This document shows positions 10,708-23,400 of a stretch of DNA of 64,000 nucleotides, piece by piece (the first letter of the stretch is position 1; the number at the start of each line of letters is the position of its first letter). The position numbers and the translations under genes are program-made. Below the pieces are notes generated by a model. The model saw only the letters and a list, made by a program, of their open reading frames with translations, did not search any database and was not told the origin of the DNA. This DNA is from Litoditis marina (taxonomy: Eukaryota > Nematoda > Chromadorea > Rhabditida > Rhabditidae): contig OZ038434.1 of the NCBI GenBank assembly GCA_964036275.1, positions 30,210,425 to 30,274,424 on the forward strand. The letters run 5' to 3'.

Positions 10708-11926
10708 CACCTGCAAAAACGAATGATACAAACAGTTTGCGATGCGATGAAAAAAGATAACAACATTTATTGGGGAACGGAGTGCTCAAGCCCCCTCTTT
10801 ACGAAACGAACATTCTAGTCAAAAATAATTCTGGAGGCTTCTTCATATTATAAGACCACTCTTTGAGCCCGGAAAAAATCAGGTTTTATGCAAGCTGCCA
10901 AAGAACAGAAATAGAAAAAAGAAAAGGAGAGGAAGAAAGGAAAGAACCAATTACAAGATACTTTGAGAAAGAATGATAAACTACGGTCTTTCAGTCAGCT
11001 TCAGTTGAGAGACACATATAAAACATCAACCATTTCAGTTTCAATGCCAGATCAGAGAATGATTGGTATGAAAAATGAACAGCTTCTTTTTAAATCGAAG
11101 AACGAGAGCGGTCAAAACGCCAACATGTGTATCAATATCAAGCAAAGCTGACACGATTCGATTCCTATTTAAATCGCATGAGAGATGAATAAACAAATAA
11201 AACTGACAAGCACTATAAAAATAGCAAAAAAACGATAGTCAATTCGAACATTTTTTTAATTCGGCGGTCTTCTCCGATTCAAATATCAGTCGCGCGCCAA
11301 ATTTTCTTCTCGCTGTAATGTGGAGCGTCGTTGGAAATAAATGACGCGTAGAGCATCTCAGATTTGAAATAGAAAATACAACTACCATGCGCTACATAAA
11401 TAAAAGTAGCATAAAAAGAACGCTCACTGTTTTTCAAAATAAAAATAACAATTATAATTTGCAAATGAGCGGGATCCAAAGCCATCTGGGGAGTCGCTAA
11501 AATGTAGGCAACCAGAATAAGTCATTCAAAATTAAACACGCTTCATTATGCCAACTCATACTCATTGTCGTTTAAACATTCATTTTTCGTGTATTTTGAT
11601 GATTTGATTATCTCTTCTTCAACTCATTCAAATAGTTCAATTCAGACTGAATGTGCTAAACCGTTGTCCTTGTTAGATAAACTCAATAACATTGTTTCTG
11701 AGTTGACCCCGTTGCTTTTCGGTGGAAGTTTGGACATGTTTCTAGACAGCGTGTTTCTAGATCAAACTACAACAATAGATTGAGCACGCCCTATAAGCAC
11801 GTCGTAATGCTTGGAATGTGTACGAAGATGCAAGTTGTGAATGACTGGTATTGATACAATAGACCAAGAGGCGCGCGACCGGTAGCGAGCGGCAAAAACG
11901 TCGTCGTTCACTGCTGCGGATACTAG
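10708..11926. other. intergenic: shared upstream region of SMC4 and HGY gene 1
   Basis: This 1.2-kb region separates two divergently transcribed genes. It holds a purine-rich tract at about 10910-10950 and a GC-richer patch (GAGGCGCGCGACCGGTAGCG, near 11870) close to the HGY gene promoter. I see no convincing exon or RNA gene. The SMC4 promoter should lie here, but no specific element can be pointed to. Confidence 0.6.
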
Positions 11927-11933
11927 TATAAAT
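11927..11933 (+). promoter_or_regulatory. TATA box of HGY gene 1
   Basis: TATAAAT lies 38 bases before the chosen ATG at 11965. The paralogue at 27278 has the same heptamer 41 bases upstream. This spacing predicts a very short 5' leader and argues against the in-frame ATG at 11953. Confidence 0.7.
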
Positions 11934-11964
11934 ACCGGATGCGCGACCGATCATGCATCGCAAG

Positions 11965-14344
11965 ATGAGTCTATTCACTACTTCTGTGGCTTTCGTTCTG
12001 GTTTCTCTAGCTGTGGCATCACCTTTGGGACAAGCCAGGTATGGTTCATAGAATAAGACGTATCATCATTTCAGTTTGATCTCAATCCCGAATGTTGAAA
12101 GAAAACCCCCGAGTTAAAACTACAAACACAATTATATAGGACAACAAACATCTTATAGAGAACCCCATAACGGCACGATTCCACATGTCAGGGACAGTTT
12201 ATTTCAAAACACGCATTACAATAATCTTCTGGAAAACTATTTCATTCAACCAAATATTTCGGACAAGATCCATAAGCAAGTCTATAGGAGGTCTGATTTG
12301 TAGTTCCCCTGAGTGAACAATGTAACAGTTCACGGAAGACGTAGGAGTGAAAAGTACTAAATATCATTATCCCCGCTACTGCCACGATGTGACCCAGTTT
12401 TTGATTGTGCAAGGGAAATCTCACAATTTTAGCTACGGCCACGACAACTACGACCGTGGATACGGTAGCGAGGCAGGTCACCACGCCAGTGACTATCACA
12501 ACAAAGCTCACGGAGAGAAGGACAGCGCGCATTCTGGGTAAGCTGGACAGTTTACCGGGTGGTTCGTATAATTTCTCACTTTGCTACTGATTGTTGTATT
12601 CTTTTTCGCGTATGGTGTTATACTCTGTTTCACCAATCGATCTCCTTCTACAGTAATCCGTCAAATGTTCGAGAAGCTTTTTCTAATGAATAATTCATTA
12701 TCATGGTTCGGAACTTCAACAGTTCGTAGTGGTCAACATGCAGGAAGGCACTACCGAAAATTGGAGAAAATCCAAACACGCCAATATACCAAACTTTCAC
12801 TTGGAAGTTTGAGCAGATTACTGTAGAGGGTTATAAGTGGGTGGAACAAACTATACCAACGAAGGCAAGAACGTGTACTGACACACGTTTTGACGTTTTA
12901 TTACAACATTCCGGCAAGCCTGCCATAATGGTTCCAAAAATGTACGAATTGAAAATTTATCATTCTCTCAGCTACTATGGCGACCAGAAGAACTCTGCTC
13001 ACTCCGAGGCCTCCAAGGCTCTCTCGAAGGCGGCTCACGACTCCGGAGCTCACCAGCAGGGTGCCGGCAGCAAGTATGCTGTAGCCAACAGCGACTTCGG
13101 AAAGGGTTGGTTCTATAGTCCTTCACATTTTACGTCGATCTATGACCGTATCCACAAAACATGTGAGACAATCTCGTTTCTGCGCCCTCCTCTCAAACAC
13201 ACTCGTTTTTGATGCACTAACGTCGCAATGTGTCAACATGAACGATGCACGTCTAGAGATCTGTCTTAGTATAACCTGCTATCACCGATCGAGCACCGCA
13301 AGTTTACACGTGCTTTCTCGGATTCTTCACGCTAGTTCCGCTTCACGTTATTATTCCATTTGCTTCTAGACGTGAAGAGAAAGTCTTATGGTTTCTTCGA
13401 CTACAAGTACGTGCAACCTCAGTACCACATGGAGCAGTTCCATACTGACGAGAAACACGCCAGCAAGTACGGAGCCGACTCGCACGCAAAAGGCGCCAAG
13501 CAACACCACGATGGCGCATACTACGGCAAGGGATACGAGGGATACGGTATGTTTTCAACCACTGCCTCTCCGTGCGTCCTCTGAGTAGTCTATGAAGTCG
13601 TTACTGTTGCGTTTACTTCTAGCAAATCCCTAACAAAAATGGTAAACATCACAGATACCATCGGAATGGATAGTTAGAAACACGAATGAGTAAAACAAAT
13701 ACTTCTAATGGCTGAATTTACTGTCTTGTTCAATTTTGAGCAATGAAAAATGAGAATGTAAACAGTATGATTTCGATGGTATTTCAGACAAGTCTCATGA
13801 CGCTCACGGCAATGATTATTCCGGTTACGGTAACAATGAGGATGCCCACGCACACAACTATGGAGACTACAACAAGGGATACGGTAGGAATACAATTGTT
13901 CTCAAAACTTTTGCAGATTTCTCCAGATTAATTCTCACCCACTAAATAACCACAAAATAACCTGTAACATATGCTCTTAGTAAACAACGTGCTTGCGTGA
14001 AACGTGTAAGTTTTCAGTCGTTCGTGACTTCACATTTCATCCCTAGTGTGCTGCTATTGTTTATTCGAAGTTCTACCGCCCTTCGAACGTTAACAGTAAC
14101 AAAGACAGTAACAAAAAGGCCATCGAATACCGATTGATAAGTTACTGTATAAGGTTGTACCCTTCATTGCGGAGAATGTGCAACATAACACGTTCCAGGT
14201 AACGAGAAAGCTGGTCACTACAACAAGGGATACGAGGGTTACGGTAATGAGTACGCCAATGAGTACAGTAACCCTCGTCATTACGGATACGGTCAACCGG
14301 AATACGGACACGCGTACGGATACGGATATAACCCGTACTATTGA
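11965..14344 (+). CDS. secreted His/Gly/Tyr-rich low-complexity protein (HGY gene 1)
   Basis: Six exons join in phase: 11965-12038, 12433-12537, 12972-13105, 13370-13546, 13788-13883 and 14199-14344, giving 243 residues. Residues 1-19 form a signal peptide (TTSVAFVLVSLAVA, probable cleavage before SPLG), so the product is secreted. There is no cysteine. The mature protein is rich in His, Gly, Tyr, Ala, Asp and Lys, with repeated motifs HxSDYHNKAHGEK, AHDSGAHQQG, YNKGYEGYG and YGYGYNPYY. No enzymatic motif is visible. The start was chosen to match the paralogue (MSIF) and the TATA position; an in-frame ATG lies 12 bases upstream. Intron 2 carries a TA-flanked MITE. AATAAA follows at 14371. The family name is not recognised; a cuticle, secretion or coacervate-forming structural role is inference from composition only. 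Confidence 0.9.
12619..12855. mobile_element. 237-bp TIR MITE in HGY gene 1 intron 2
   Basis: The ends TATACTCTGTTTCACC and the reverse complement of GGTGGAACAAACTATA form about 16-bp inverted repeats beginning with TATA. A second copy lies at 41246-41481 with high similarity over the whole length. It has no coding capacity. A Tc/mariner-type TA target is possible. Confidence 0.75.
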
Positions 14345-14370
14345 TTTCTCACATTTTGCAACACATGTAC

Positions 14371-14376
14371 AATAAA
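14371..14376 (+). terminator. polyadenylation signal of HGY gene 1
   Basis: AATAAA lies 27 bases past the stop codon, within the 171-bp gap to the convergent kinase gene's stop. Confidence 0.75.
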
Positions 14377-14446
14377 CGCCATGCACTTTGCTGATATCGT
14401 TGCTATGCTTCTTCTCGAAACTTTATCAAAAAAGTAAAAAAAAAAG

Positions 14447-14452
14447 TTTATT
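14447..14452 (-). terminator. polyadenylation signal of kinase A
   Basis: AATAAA on the minus strand lies about 65 bases past the kinase A stop. The homologous position downstream of kinase B reads AATGAA. Confidence 0.6.
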
Positions 14453-14515
14453 CATCAGTTGTTCGCAAATTGATGTGAGGACGGTGTGATTATCAGTTCG
14501 CAGTCACAAATGACA

Positions 14516-17500
14516 TCAGATTTCGTCGATTTTCTGAAAATCAGAACTGCTTATAAATGGTGGAATTCTAGTAGTTATTCGTAGCATACATGTGTTTTTA
14601 GAGCCACGTGTAGTAATTTTTCCTCCAGAGTAAGCCTATACGGTGTTTGTTGATCTTGTCGCTTTTCGGCAAAACTCGTGCATCTCAGAACGATTAGGGT
14701 CAATTTTCTCCGATTACTACAAAAGCGAGAGAGTATGCAGGTCAATGAGGTCGCAGACATCTACGTCTCTCTGACCTGCACACTCTCTCGTCGAGGCCGC
14801 TACAAAGTGGCTGGCCACTTGGCTGGGAAGTTGTCTGAGATTATGGTAAACAAAGATTTGGTCACTCTCCGGACGATAACCGTATTACAAACGATTGTAA
14901 AAAACTCTGAAATTATGTATAAAGCAAATGAAACTCACAAGAGTTGCGCACTTGTCCTCCAGGAAGTCTAGAACCTCGCTCATATCCAGACGTCTTGCTG
15001 GATCAGTTTCCCAGCTGCTGAAAACAAAATCGTTGTTATTAATTGAACAGAACTCAAGTAAGATAAAGTAAACTAGGCTATAAATATTACATGAAACAAA
15101 GAATGAACTGGACATAACAAATAGTTTCTATAAAGTTAATTACTCATTGAATTTGAAGTTACAGCGTTTAAGTTTCAGTTTCGTTTTGAACCGAGAACAT
15201 GTGCAGGAATCTCGGGACAGATTTCATCCCCCTTCTCTCAATTTGCACTTGATTTATTCGTGATGTGATATTTCGTGAACAAACTCATTAACGACGTTTC
15301 ACCAATAATTTCCCGTAAACGAGAAGACAAGCTAACCAATTTGAATTGTGAAACCAAACAAACTAGGGATTTCATGTATGATATTTCCCTCAAATTCTTT
15401 CCAAGTCAAATTTTGTGTAGCTTCTTTCACTTCTGGTTTAGCTGGCTGTACACTTCTCAATTTGGGTTGAGAACCGTTCTCTCCACAGTAGGCTTCTACG
15501 GTGCATGTTGACCTGTCCTGATGTGTTCGTAGTTTCATCCTCTTTGGTTAACATCGGTTAACTAGTGCGTGAATCGAGATCAAACTACAACAAAAATCTG
15601 GAAATTTTCAAAAACGTACGCTTGGATGAGTCTTGGAATGTCCTGTTCCATGTGAATTGGACAGTTCTCGAACGGCGGTCGACTACCTCTCTGCACATTT
15701 TGTTGATATGCGATCGCATTTTTTCCCGTAGTGGGACTTCTGAAAAATCGCATGTTAGATAAACTGATAGTATTAATCATAACAAAGATAAGTAGAATAG
15801 TTAGTTCGCGATTGAACATCACAATTGAAAACAGATGTGTCCTTCCAAATGGGGGAGGCAAATATTGTTGAACATTTCGCGATTCACTTCCTTTTTTTGT
15901 TCTGTTTCTGAATCGGCGTTGACTACAACCCACCCAAAAAAGTTTTTCTGGTGAAATTTCCACCACGACGAATATAACCTGAGCATGTCGCTGTAACACA
16001 AAAACAATTCGTTCATATGACTAGAATTGTTTGCTTGACTCTTTAAAGTAAGCTTGTATGGGCTGGTTGCGCTATTCCGCTGTGTTTGTATTTTTCTCAT
16101 GTGCATCGAGATCTAACTATAATTTCCTATACCTTCTATGGTACATTTCCCAGATGGTGAGCGCCAGGCTGTAGACGTCGCACTTGTAGTCGTAACTTCC
16201 CCCCAACATCACTTCTGGAGCCATGTACATCATGGAGCCGACGCTGAACCAGAACATTGTCGTATTTTTATATATTTCTGTTCGTTTCTACTGAGACTTC
16301 TACAGCACCATTACAAACTTTGGGTTTTATTCGATCACGTCATTCATTGTTAGGAGTAGGAGTTGGAAACGTGAAAACTGTTGGCACTCAATTCTCAGGG
16401 TTTTTCACTGGGTTGAATCTTTTATTTGCGATACCTTATGAATCTGGATTCTCTTGACTGAAGGAGCCTACAACTTCAATATGGGTTATATACATCAAAA
16501 TTGTTGTAGTACGAACTTCCATGATGTTCATCAACTTTTGTCACCATTTTCACTTTTCACTAGCTATCATCACGTGAAAGCTCACGTTTCGTTAACACAC
16601 ACTTTGTATTAATCTGTTATTTAATTTGAAAACCGAGATACTGTTGAATTATGAAACATATGAAACCGACCCAGCTGTAGCGATTTCGGATTTTCCATTC
16701 GATAAACCAAAGTCACAGATTTTCAAAATCGTTCTACCGCTCGAGAGAAGCATACTGTAATATACATGTTCATACTGGCAAAGAAGAAAGCCAAACGGTT
16801 TGTATAACTAAAGTACATAACACACAGCAGAATTGCATACCTACCCTTTGGGCCTTTGGCAATAAGTATGCTACTAATGACGACAGAAAAAGTAGCAGCA
16901 ATAATGTTGTGAATGTATTAGGTAATCTCAGCCTATATTTAATATGTTCACACAACTGCGGGCGGCCAAATAATACCGCAGTGTGTTTAAGTCTAGAACA
17001 CCTTAAAATTGTGGAAAAATATTTAAGATAAATATAAAAAATATTATTAACCCACTTGTGTGGCTTGACATCGCGGTGCACCAGTTCATTCGCGTGACAG
17101 AAAGCGAGTCCGCGCGCTGCCTGCAGCGCCCAGTTGAGAACGTTTCTTTCCTCATAAGGAGACTCCAAGTTGTCGATGACTGAAAAGGAAGTTGCGTTGA
17201 ACATATATTCCTTTTATTCCCCCTGACACTCCGACAATAATAAGTATAATTCTATTATACAATTCTCATCGAAACACTTCAGATGTTTCGCATTTGGCTG
17301 TGTTATTACAAACAGTGTTAGAGAATATTGTCAGGCAAGTACACGTTTCTACTAGAAAACAGTCATTGCAAGCTAGAACGCGTATGGTAGGAGTCTCAGG
17401 TGGATGGATGTGCACTGAACAACAGTTAGCACAGTTGAATTTACAACATCGGGGTGCAATGGTGTAGTGGTGATAGTCGTCGCCAACGGAAAGGCGGGAG

Positions 17501-19960
17501 GGTACTGTATATCGCACTTTCCGCTGTGTACGCACATTCGATTCGAGAGCATCTTGGTTTTGTGCTCTAATAGCGCAGTGGTTAGCGTCCTGCTACATAT
17601 TTTTGCTAGCAGGTTCGATTCCGGCGAGAGGCAAGTATATGAATTTGGCACTCGCCATAATATGATGTTGTAATTTTCAACCGGTCACGTTATGACGTTG
17701 AACGTTTCGGAAACTTTTGAAGCTTGATATTTGGCTGTACAACCAATCCATACATTTCTCAAGCAGTATTGTTGTTTGTTAGAGAGTCACCATGCGAATC
17801 GTGGGGGAGTACTGTAATAGGTGACAGACAATTGAAATGGAGTATACCTGTGATAAGACTTCCGTCGTCCATGTACTCTGTCACGAAACCTATGCGTTTG
17901 TTGGGAGAAGATTTCTCGTACAAGTAACCGTAGAAACTCAGAATATTCGGGTGGTGCGATAACTGGAAAAAACAATGCATTCATTCCATGCCAGATGTGT
18001 ATGGAATACGTGAAACGTGAGATTGCAACAGTGAAATCAACCAAGCTCTACGTGACAGTCGGAGTTCAAACAGTGTTTATAAATTCTTAAGAAACCTCGA
18101 GCTCTAACTGTAACTTTGTAAACCATTAGCGATAGCGACATCAGTCATTCGCTATCAAAATGTATTTTTGCGTCTCACGTAACATTTTCTGCGGTTGGTA
18201 TTTATTCTCATATTTATTTATTTATTCACGTCGCTTCGTTACGGTATACTAGGAGTAAATTGAATATTCACGTAAATGTAGCATTCTAATGAGGAATCGT
18301 GCACTTTTATTGCACGTTTCTCAGTTCTGCTGTGTTTAACATGTTTTACGAGACTGATGCAATTGACGAACATTATATTGGTATCTTCACACTATTACGT
18401 ACGTGAACCGGAAAAATACAAGCGACAAAATGCAAATTGCTACGGTGAGCAGATCCCATGAGATTTCCAAACCAAAAACAGAACGAGAACGGAACTCACC
18501 TTGAGTACGTACTCCAGTTCCCTTCCTTCCAAAGTTTCCAGTCTCTCAGAGTAAGACACCCTGAATTCTTTCACGACCACCTTTCTGGAAAGAATGCGTT
18601 CGTAATTGATAAATTCCAAATGTTCACTTCTGTTTTTTCTGGGGAGAATTAAAGTAGTTTCGAATCCAAAATGAACGCAATAAACTTTCTAATGCAATTC
18701 AAGCTCAATAAAGTGATCGTATGGGTAGTGTCCAGGTCGTTATTGTGTTTTGATCAATAACGAAATTTGACTGAAAGCGACGGCATCAAACTACATACAC
18801 AGCGGATCGTGCAAGACAGGCTAGCTTTGAGAACCGCATATATGCCTCTTTTTCATTTTCCCATTTGTTTTAGCAAACATTGTTATCTAAAACCGACTGG
18901 CGTTTGGCAAATTTTCTTATCTTGCCGTCGACACGTTTTTATGCTTCATTGGAAATGTTGCCTCAAATGAATGCCGGTTTTCTCTGCATACACTGCAGCA
19001 TTTCGGAATCACGAATGAATGGCAGCATGATAAAACTACAAACATAGCTTAACATTATGAACCGTTTTGTACGTAGACAACGAATAAAGCGTGCACAGTG
19101 AATAAAAGAACTGATTGAGAAGTCACTTGCAACGTGCATAAAACTATAAACACGGTTTTTTTCTGAAATGGGAACTTTATTCCTATCTGAGACTCAACCG
19201 TTTTGCGTGTGTTAAAGAAGGACGATTATGTGGACCAATCCCGTGTCAACGGTCCTTTTAACTGCGATTGAAAAATGTATTGCGGTTTAAAGGACGGAAG
19301 CGTTGAGATTGGACCACATAATCGTCCTTCTTTAAACTGCAATTTAATGAAATGACCTTAAATAGATGAACAAAACAACCAACCCATATCCGTGCATTCT
19401 ATCCGCAATATGAATATCTCCAAAACCACCCTTATCCAAAGGTCGCCAGGTGATTTCGTCCTTGTAAAACTTGGTCAGGCCTGGACTGGCGTTCACGTGC
19501 CCTGTAAACGTTTTATTGAAATTTCAGTAGCAAAATGCCTTTGACTCTCTGATCGAGTACAGAATACTGTGTGAGGTCACAAACGATGGAACAAGAACGA
19601 CACTTTTCGGCACCGTCCTTGTAGGTAAGTCTCGAGTACGCATGCTAGAAGATCCCACCCTATCCTGCGTCTCCTCAAACATACGCTGTTTCTCTGCGCT
19701 AACATCCCGCCGGGAGAGAGAAATAGTGAGGCTGAGCGAGAGACGCAGGAAGAGATGAAGAGGTCGGGATGTTCTAGCATACGTACTCAGGGATGATATT
19801 GACTGGGTTATGGTTTGTTCGGTTTACAGTACAGAACAGAGTTTCCTGATTATATCTGAAACCCCAAACTACAGGGACCAAACTACAAACCCAGTCGAAC
19901 GAAACATATGTAAACAAGAAAAAAGGGCAAACCTCGCTCCAATCTGATCAGGCCGTCCAT
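14516..19960 (-). CDS. TAK1/MOM-4-like protein kinase, kinase A
   Basis: Ten exons join in phase: 19960-19933, 19501-19384, 18584-18500, 17962-17848, 17179-17056, 16754-16671, 16243-16133, 15739-15620, 15017-14939 and 14533-14516, giving 293 residues. The protein is little more than a kinase domain: nucleotide loop LDKGGFGDI (the first loop Gly is Asp), VAIK-type lysine in KVVVKEF, LSHHPNILSFYGYLYE, catalytic loop HRDVKPHN, metal-binding DFGLS, VGSMMYMAPEV and YDYKCDVYSLALTIWEMYHR. All core catalytic residues are present, so it is predicted active. LKICDFG, the CDV(Y/F)S stretch and the SWETDPARR ending point to the TAK1/MOM-4 branch of tyrosine kinase-like Ser/Thr kinases, several of which are expanded in nematodes; the assignment is by pattern. 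The gene converges on HGY gene 1 with 171 bp between stops. Introns carry five MITE/SINE insertions. Confidence 0.88.
14684..14839. mobile_element. palindromic MITE with GAGAGAG/GACCTGCA core (kinase A intron 9)
   Basis: It starts CTCAGAACGATT and ends TTGTCTGAG; the interior folds through GAGAGAGTATGCAGGTCA ... TGACCTGCACACTCTCTC. Full relatives lie at 23625-23795 and 57631-57791, and a remnant at 21440-21530. Confidence 0.7.
17470..17650 (+). mobile_element. tRNA-derived SINE, copy 1 (kinase A intron 4)
   Basis: It starts TGATAGTCGTCGCCAACGGA. The second half holds Pol III boxes: TAGCGCAGTGGTTAGCG (box A) and GGTTCGATTCC (box B), about 45 bases apart, then a TTTGGCACTCG end. Copies lie at 51812-52005 (plus) and 63490-63682 (minus). 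Confidence 0.65.
18248..18372. mobile_element. CACGTG-ended MITE (kinase A intron 3)
   Basis: It matches the family consensus: CTAGAAGTAAATTGAATAGT at one end, a central AATGAGGAATCGTGCAC and TTGCACGTTTCT hairpin, and GCAATTGAC at the other end. Eight copies occur in this window. Confidence 0.7.
19212..19335. mobile_element. 124-bp palindromic MITE, GGACGATTATGTGG family (kinase A intron 2)
   Basis: Ends are TTAAAGAAGGACGATTATGT and its reverse complement, with a central GTATTGCGGTTTAAAGGAC hairpin. Relatives lie at 22684-22813, 24784-24913 and 50308-50417. Confidence 0.8.
19615..19795. mobile_element. inverted-repeat MITE with TACGTACTC/CTAGAAGATCCC ends (kinase A intron 1)
   Basis: The ends GAGTACGCATGCTAGAAGAT and TTCTAGCATACGTACTC are inverted; CTGCGTCTC and GAGACGCAG form the inner stem. 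The homologous element sits in intron 1 of kinase B (25522-25697), and a partial relative is at 63370-63480. Confidence 0.75.
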
Positions 19961-20104
19961 TTTCAGCTGCCAAACAACAATGAACTGTATAATCAATGTG
20001 GCCACAGTTTAGTGTGGACTGATAAAATAATGAATCACAGGCTATTGGTGTCAAACTATATATTGCCAGAGTGAGTCAAATGTACATTACTTGATTTTAC
20101 ATAA

Positions 20105-20213
20105 GAGGCTTACGGTAATACATACGCCAAGGAGTACAGTAACCCTCGTCATTACGGATACGGTCAACCGGAATACGGACACGTACGGATACGGATACAA
20201 TCCATATTATTGA
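20105..20213 (+). pseudogene. HGY last-exon remnant
   Basis: Only the last-exon sequence of an HGY gene is present: GGTTACGG-type start, AACCCTCGTCATTACGG, then the terminal YGYG-coding block and TGA. Compared with the copy ending at 29433, two bases (GC) are missing inside the GGACACGCGTACGG block, which shifts the frame. No acceptor or upstream exon is found. It lies in the same relation to kinase B as HGY gene 1 does to kinase A: 210 bp before the kinase stop and convergent. Confidence 0.85.
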
Positions 20214-20423
20214 CTTTATGCTGATTTGTGACAAAATACATGATGTATTTAGTAGTCAAATGACTATTCCGCGAGACATGACTCATTTTCTAACACGGAA
20301 TACTGCTCAAACACGAGAAATATTTTTAAATGCTCATTTTTCATAAAACCATGGAAACAGTTCATTCATCAGTTGATTGCAAATTGATTGTGGTGATGAT
20401 GTGTATCTTCGCTCATAGGGACA

Positions 20424-23400
20424 TCAGATTTCTTCGATTTCCTGAAAGGAAGCGTTAAAAGAATGACATTTTTGCCACTGATTTTGAAAATGTTTTTGTT
20501 TTTGAAGATTTGTATGCAAAATTACATGCAGAACGACGTCATCAACCCAGGAAAATTTTCTCCTGAAGTTGCGGTTCAGCACAACGTCGCCTGGGTTATA
20601 AACTCTCAATCTATAAGTAAAACGTGAAACAAAGACTCACAAATGCTGCGCATTTGTTCTCCAGGAAATTGAGAACATCGCTCATCTCCGCACGTTCGGC
20701 TGGTTCAGTTTCCCAGCTTCTGAAACAAACAAAAAAGTTTATATCCTGCTTGCTCATTGCTTAAAGTGTCGGTTTTCGAACGGTTCTGGAACTCGAACTC
20801 GATTGAACAAAAACTAACAAAAACTACCGAAGACTTAATTCAAATATACCGCAAAAAAAGGGTGTTCGTGCTAAAAAATGAAAACGTGAACAAATGGTGC
20901 CCATATAGTTAAAAGTGTTACTTACTTACTTAGTTACTTAGTTAAGTATAGTTAAAAGTGTGCAGAACCAAATTGCCGATTTCGCTACTTTCCACTATGC
21001 GAAGGGACAGATTGGTATCAAACTTCTGTTGAATCTTGACAATGTTTTTGTGATTTTTTTTCCACAAGGAACCGGGCATTTTGTTAACTATCAGATAAAC
21101 ATTTACTTTTTTTCATTGTATTCTGGGGAAAGTTCTGGGTCACTATGTGGGGTATACCAGGTAACCCAGTTGATGATGGTTACTCGCTAGGGACACGGAA
21201 TACCGAATTATGTAAAGAATTAGCTTTTTTATGTCCTTATTCAACGTACTTTTTGATGAATGCGGGCATGTCTTGTCCCACATTGACTGGCGATTCTCCG
21301 AATTCCGGTCGATCTCCTCTTTTTACATGCTGTTGATATGCTAGCGGGTTGTTGGTGACGGCAGGAATCCTGCAAACTACAGATATCAAAATTATAATGG
21401 TATATTCTATAATATTACTGAGGTGGGTTATCTAGAGAGCATGTAGGCAGATGAAACGCAGACAGCCTTAGATCATTACGTTTCTCTGAATCGTATGCTC
21501 TCTCGTCGACGATAGGCCAGGTACGGTAGCAAACTGATAGATTAGGTGAGCTCACCGTGCACACTCATATAAGTGAACGTTTACCACAAAGTTGTCAACT
21601 TTCCATGATTAGAAGAAGTCCATGTGACAACAAAATTTCCGACCAGGTAAGTCAAATGTGATATTTTCTGTATTTTGACAGTGTCAGCCCGCTTCAAAAG
21701 TAGCCTGGTCACGTGGCTGGGAAATGGAAACAAAGTTCAAGTTTTTACTAGGAAATAGTCATGGAAATGTTCGAATGTGTACTGTAGGAATCTCGGTGGA
21801 AAATTTTATGAACCATACCTCCTGTGGTACATTTCCCAGATTGTTAGCGCCAGGCTGTAGACGTCACACTTGTAGTCGTAACTTCCTCCCGACATCACTT
21901 CTGGCGCCATGTACATTATGGAGCCGACGCTGGAGCATTTTTATCATTAAATATATTTCTGTACAAAAAAGGTTTTCAATAATCATGATGTCTACTTTAA
22001 TATTCATGAAAGGCTGTGGTGAGTGACGATCGGCATGTATAAGAACCGTCACAAGCTCATGCAGTCGCACATAGATATGCGACTTCTCGCTTCTCCCAGA
22101 GCAAGCGTTTGCAGTCAACCGGCTGGGATTGTCGTTTTATTTTGCTTTCATGACGCTCGTTGTTCGTTAGAGGGACCATCCAAATGAGTGTTTTCGATTA
22201 TGCACTGTTTCTCTGATTATGCACTGTTTCTCTGGAAAATTTTCTTTCTCCAAGGTTGAAGTGATTTCAGAGACACGAAATCTCATCTCGCGTCCTGACG
22301 CGAGTTCATTAATATCTAGCTGTAGAGGTCAAGCACCGTAACAAGGTTGTGAAAGTGGTGAGTTCACCCTGATTTAGAACCTGGTCACATTCTGACCACA
22401 TAGTTGCCAAGTTTGTATGTATAAGCATAGTGCAGGTGACCCAAACTTGGGCGAAATACTGACCAGAAAGTTCAGCTCGCAGCTGACCTTTTTTAAAAGA
22501 CTTTGCTACGGTATTCTGATATGTGATAAGTTATTGGTGTATATTGTGTTCCAGTGTAAAATAGGAAGCATCACTCGCCACTTACTTTGCCGTAGATTGT
22601 TCGGCTCTTTCCCTGGACAGACCAAAATCGCAAACTTTGAGAATGGTCCCGCCGTTGGACAGAAGCATACTGAAATGATTGAGTTAAAGAAAGACGACTA
22701 TGTGGGTATGTGGACCGATCCTGTGTCAACGGTCCTTCAAACTGCAATTGAAAAATGTATTGCAGTTTAAAGGACTGAAGCGTTAGGATTGGACGACATA
22801 GTCGTCCTTCTTTCCTACTTTAATCGCAAATTTCAGAACAATAAACATGAAACCTTACTAGTCCTCATCAAGAGAATGATGTGAATCTATTCAATTAAAA
22901 CGGTAAAAATGGTTCAGAAACCCACTTTTGTGGTTTCACATCTCTGTGTACGAGTTCGTTTGCGTGACAAAACTGAAGGCCTCTTGCCGCCTGCAGCGCC
23001 CAGGTGAGAACGTGTTTTTCCTCATAGGAGATATCCTCCTTGTAGATGACTGAAATTATCGTCTTTTTTTGTTCAAAATGAGAAAAGTATTGAAAAAAGC
23101 TGTTTCTACTGATCCTTTGTCAGTTACTGGAGGTTATCAACAGACAAAGAAGAAGTTCGTAGGCATTCACAACTCTGTTGCTGAACGTAAAATAACACAC
23201 TGTTGAGACAATTCACGTTTTCCAAAAAAACATTGATCCACATTTTAAAATATTGAAAAAAAAACAATCATCTTCTACGGCTGATCTGGGAAACTTTAGG
23301 TAATTGTGTAATAATATGACTAACGTATCACATGGTCAAAACATTTGCCGTGAATGAATATTATTTTAATCAATTATACTTTTTATTTAATTATCATTAT

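Noticed and set aside
11953..11964. Upstream in-frame ATG of HGY gene 1
   Set aside because: The TATA box at 11927 predicts transcription starting near or after it, and the paralogue begins at the equivalent of the second ATG.
14885..15115. Unspliced readthrough end of kinase A
   Set aside because: A conserved GTGAGT donor follows CATL in kinase A and CAAF in kinase B, and both join in phase to a matching five-codon last exon.
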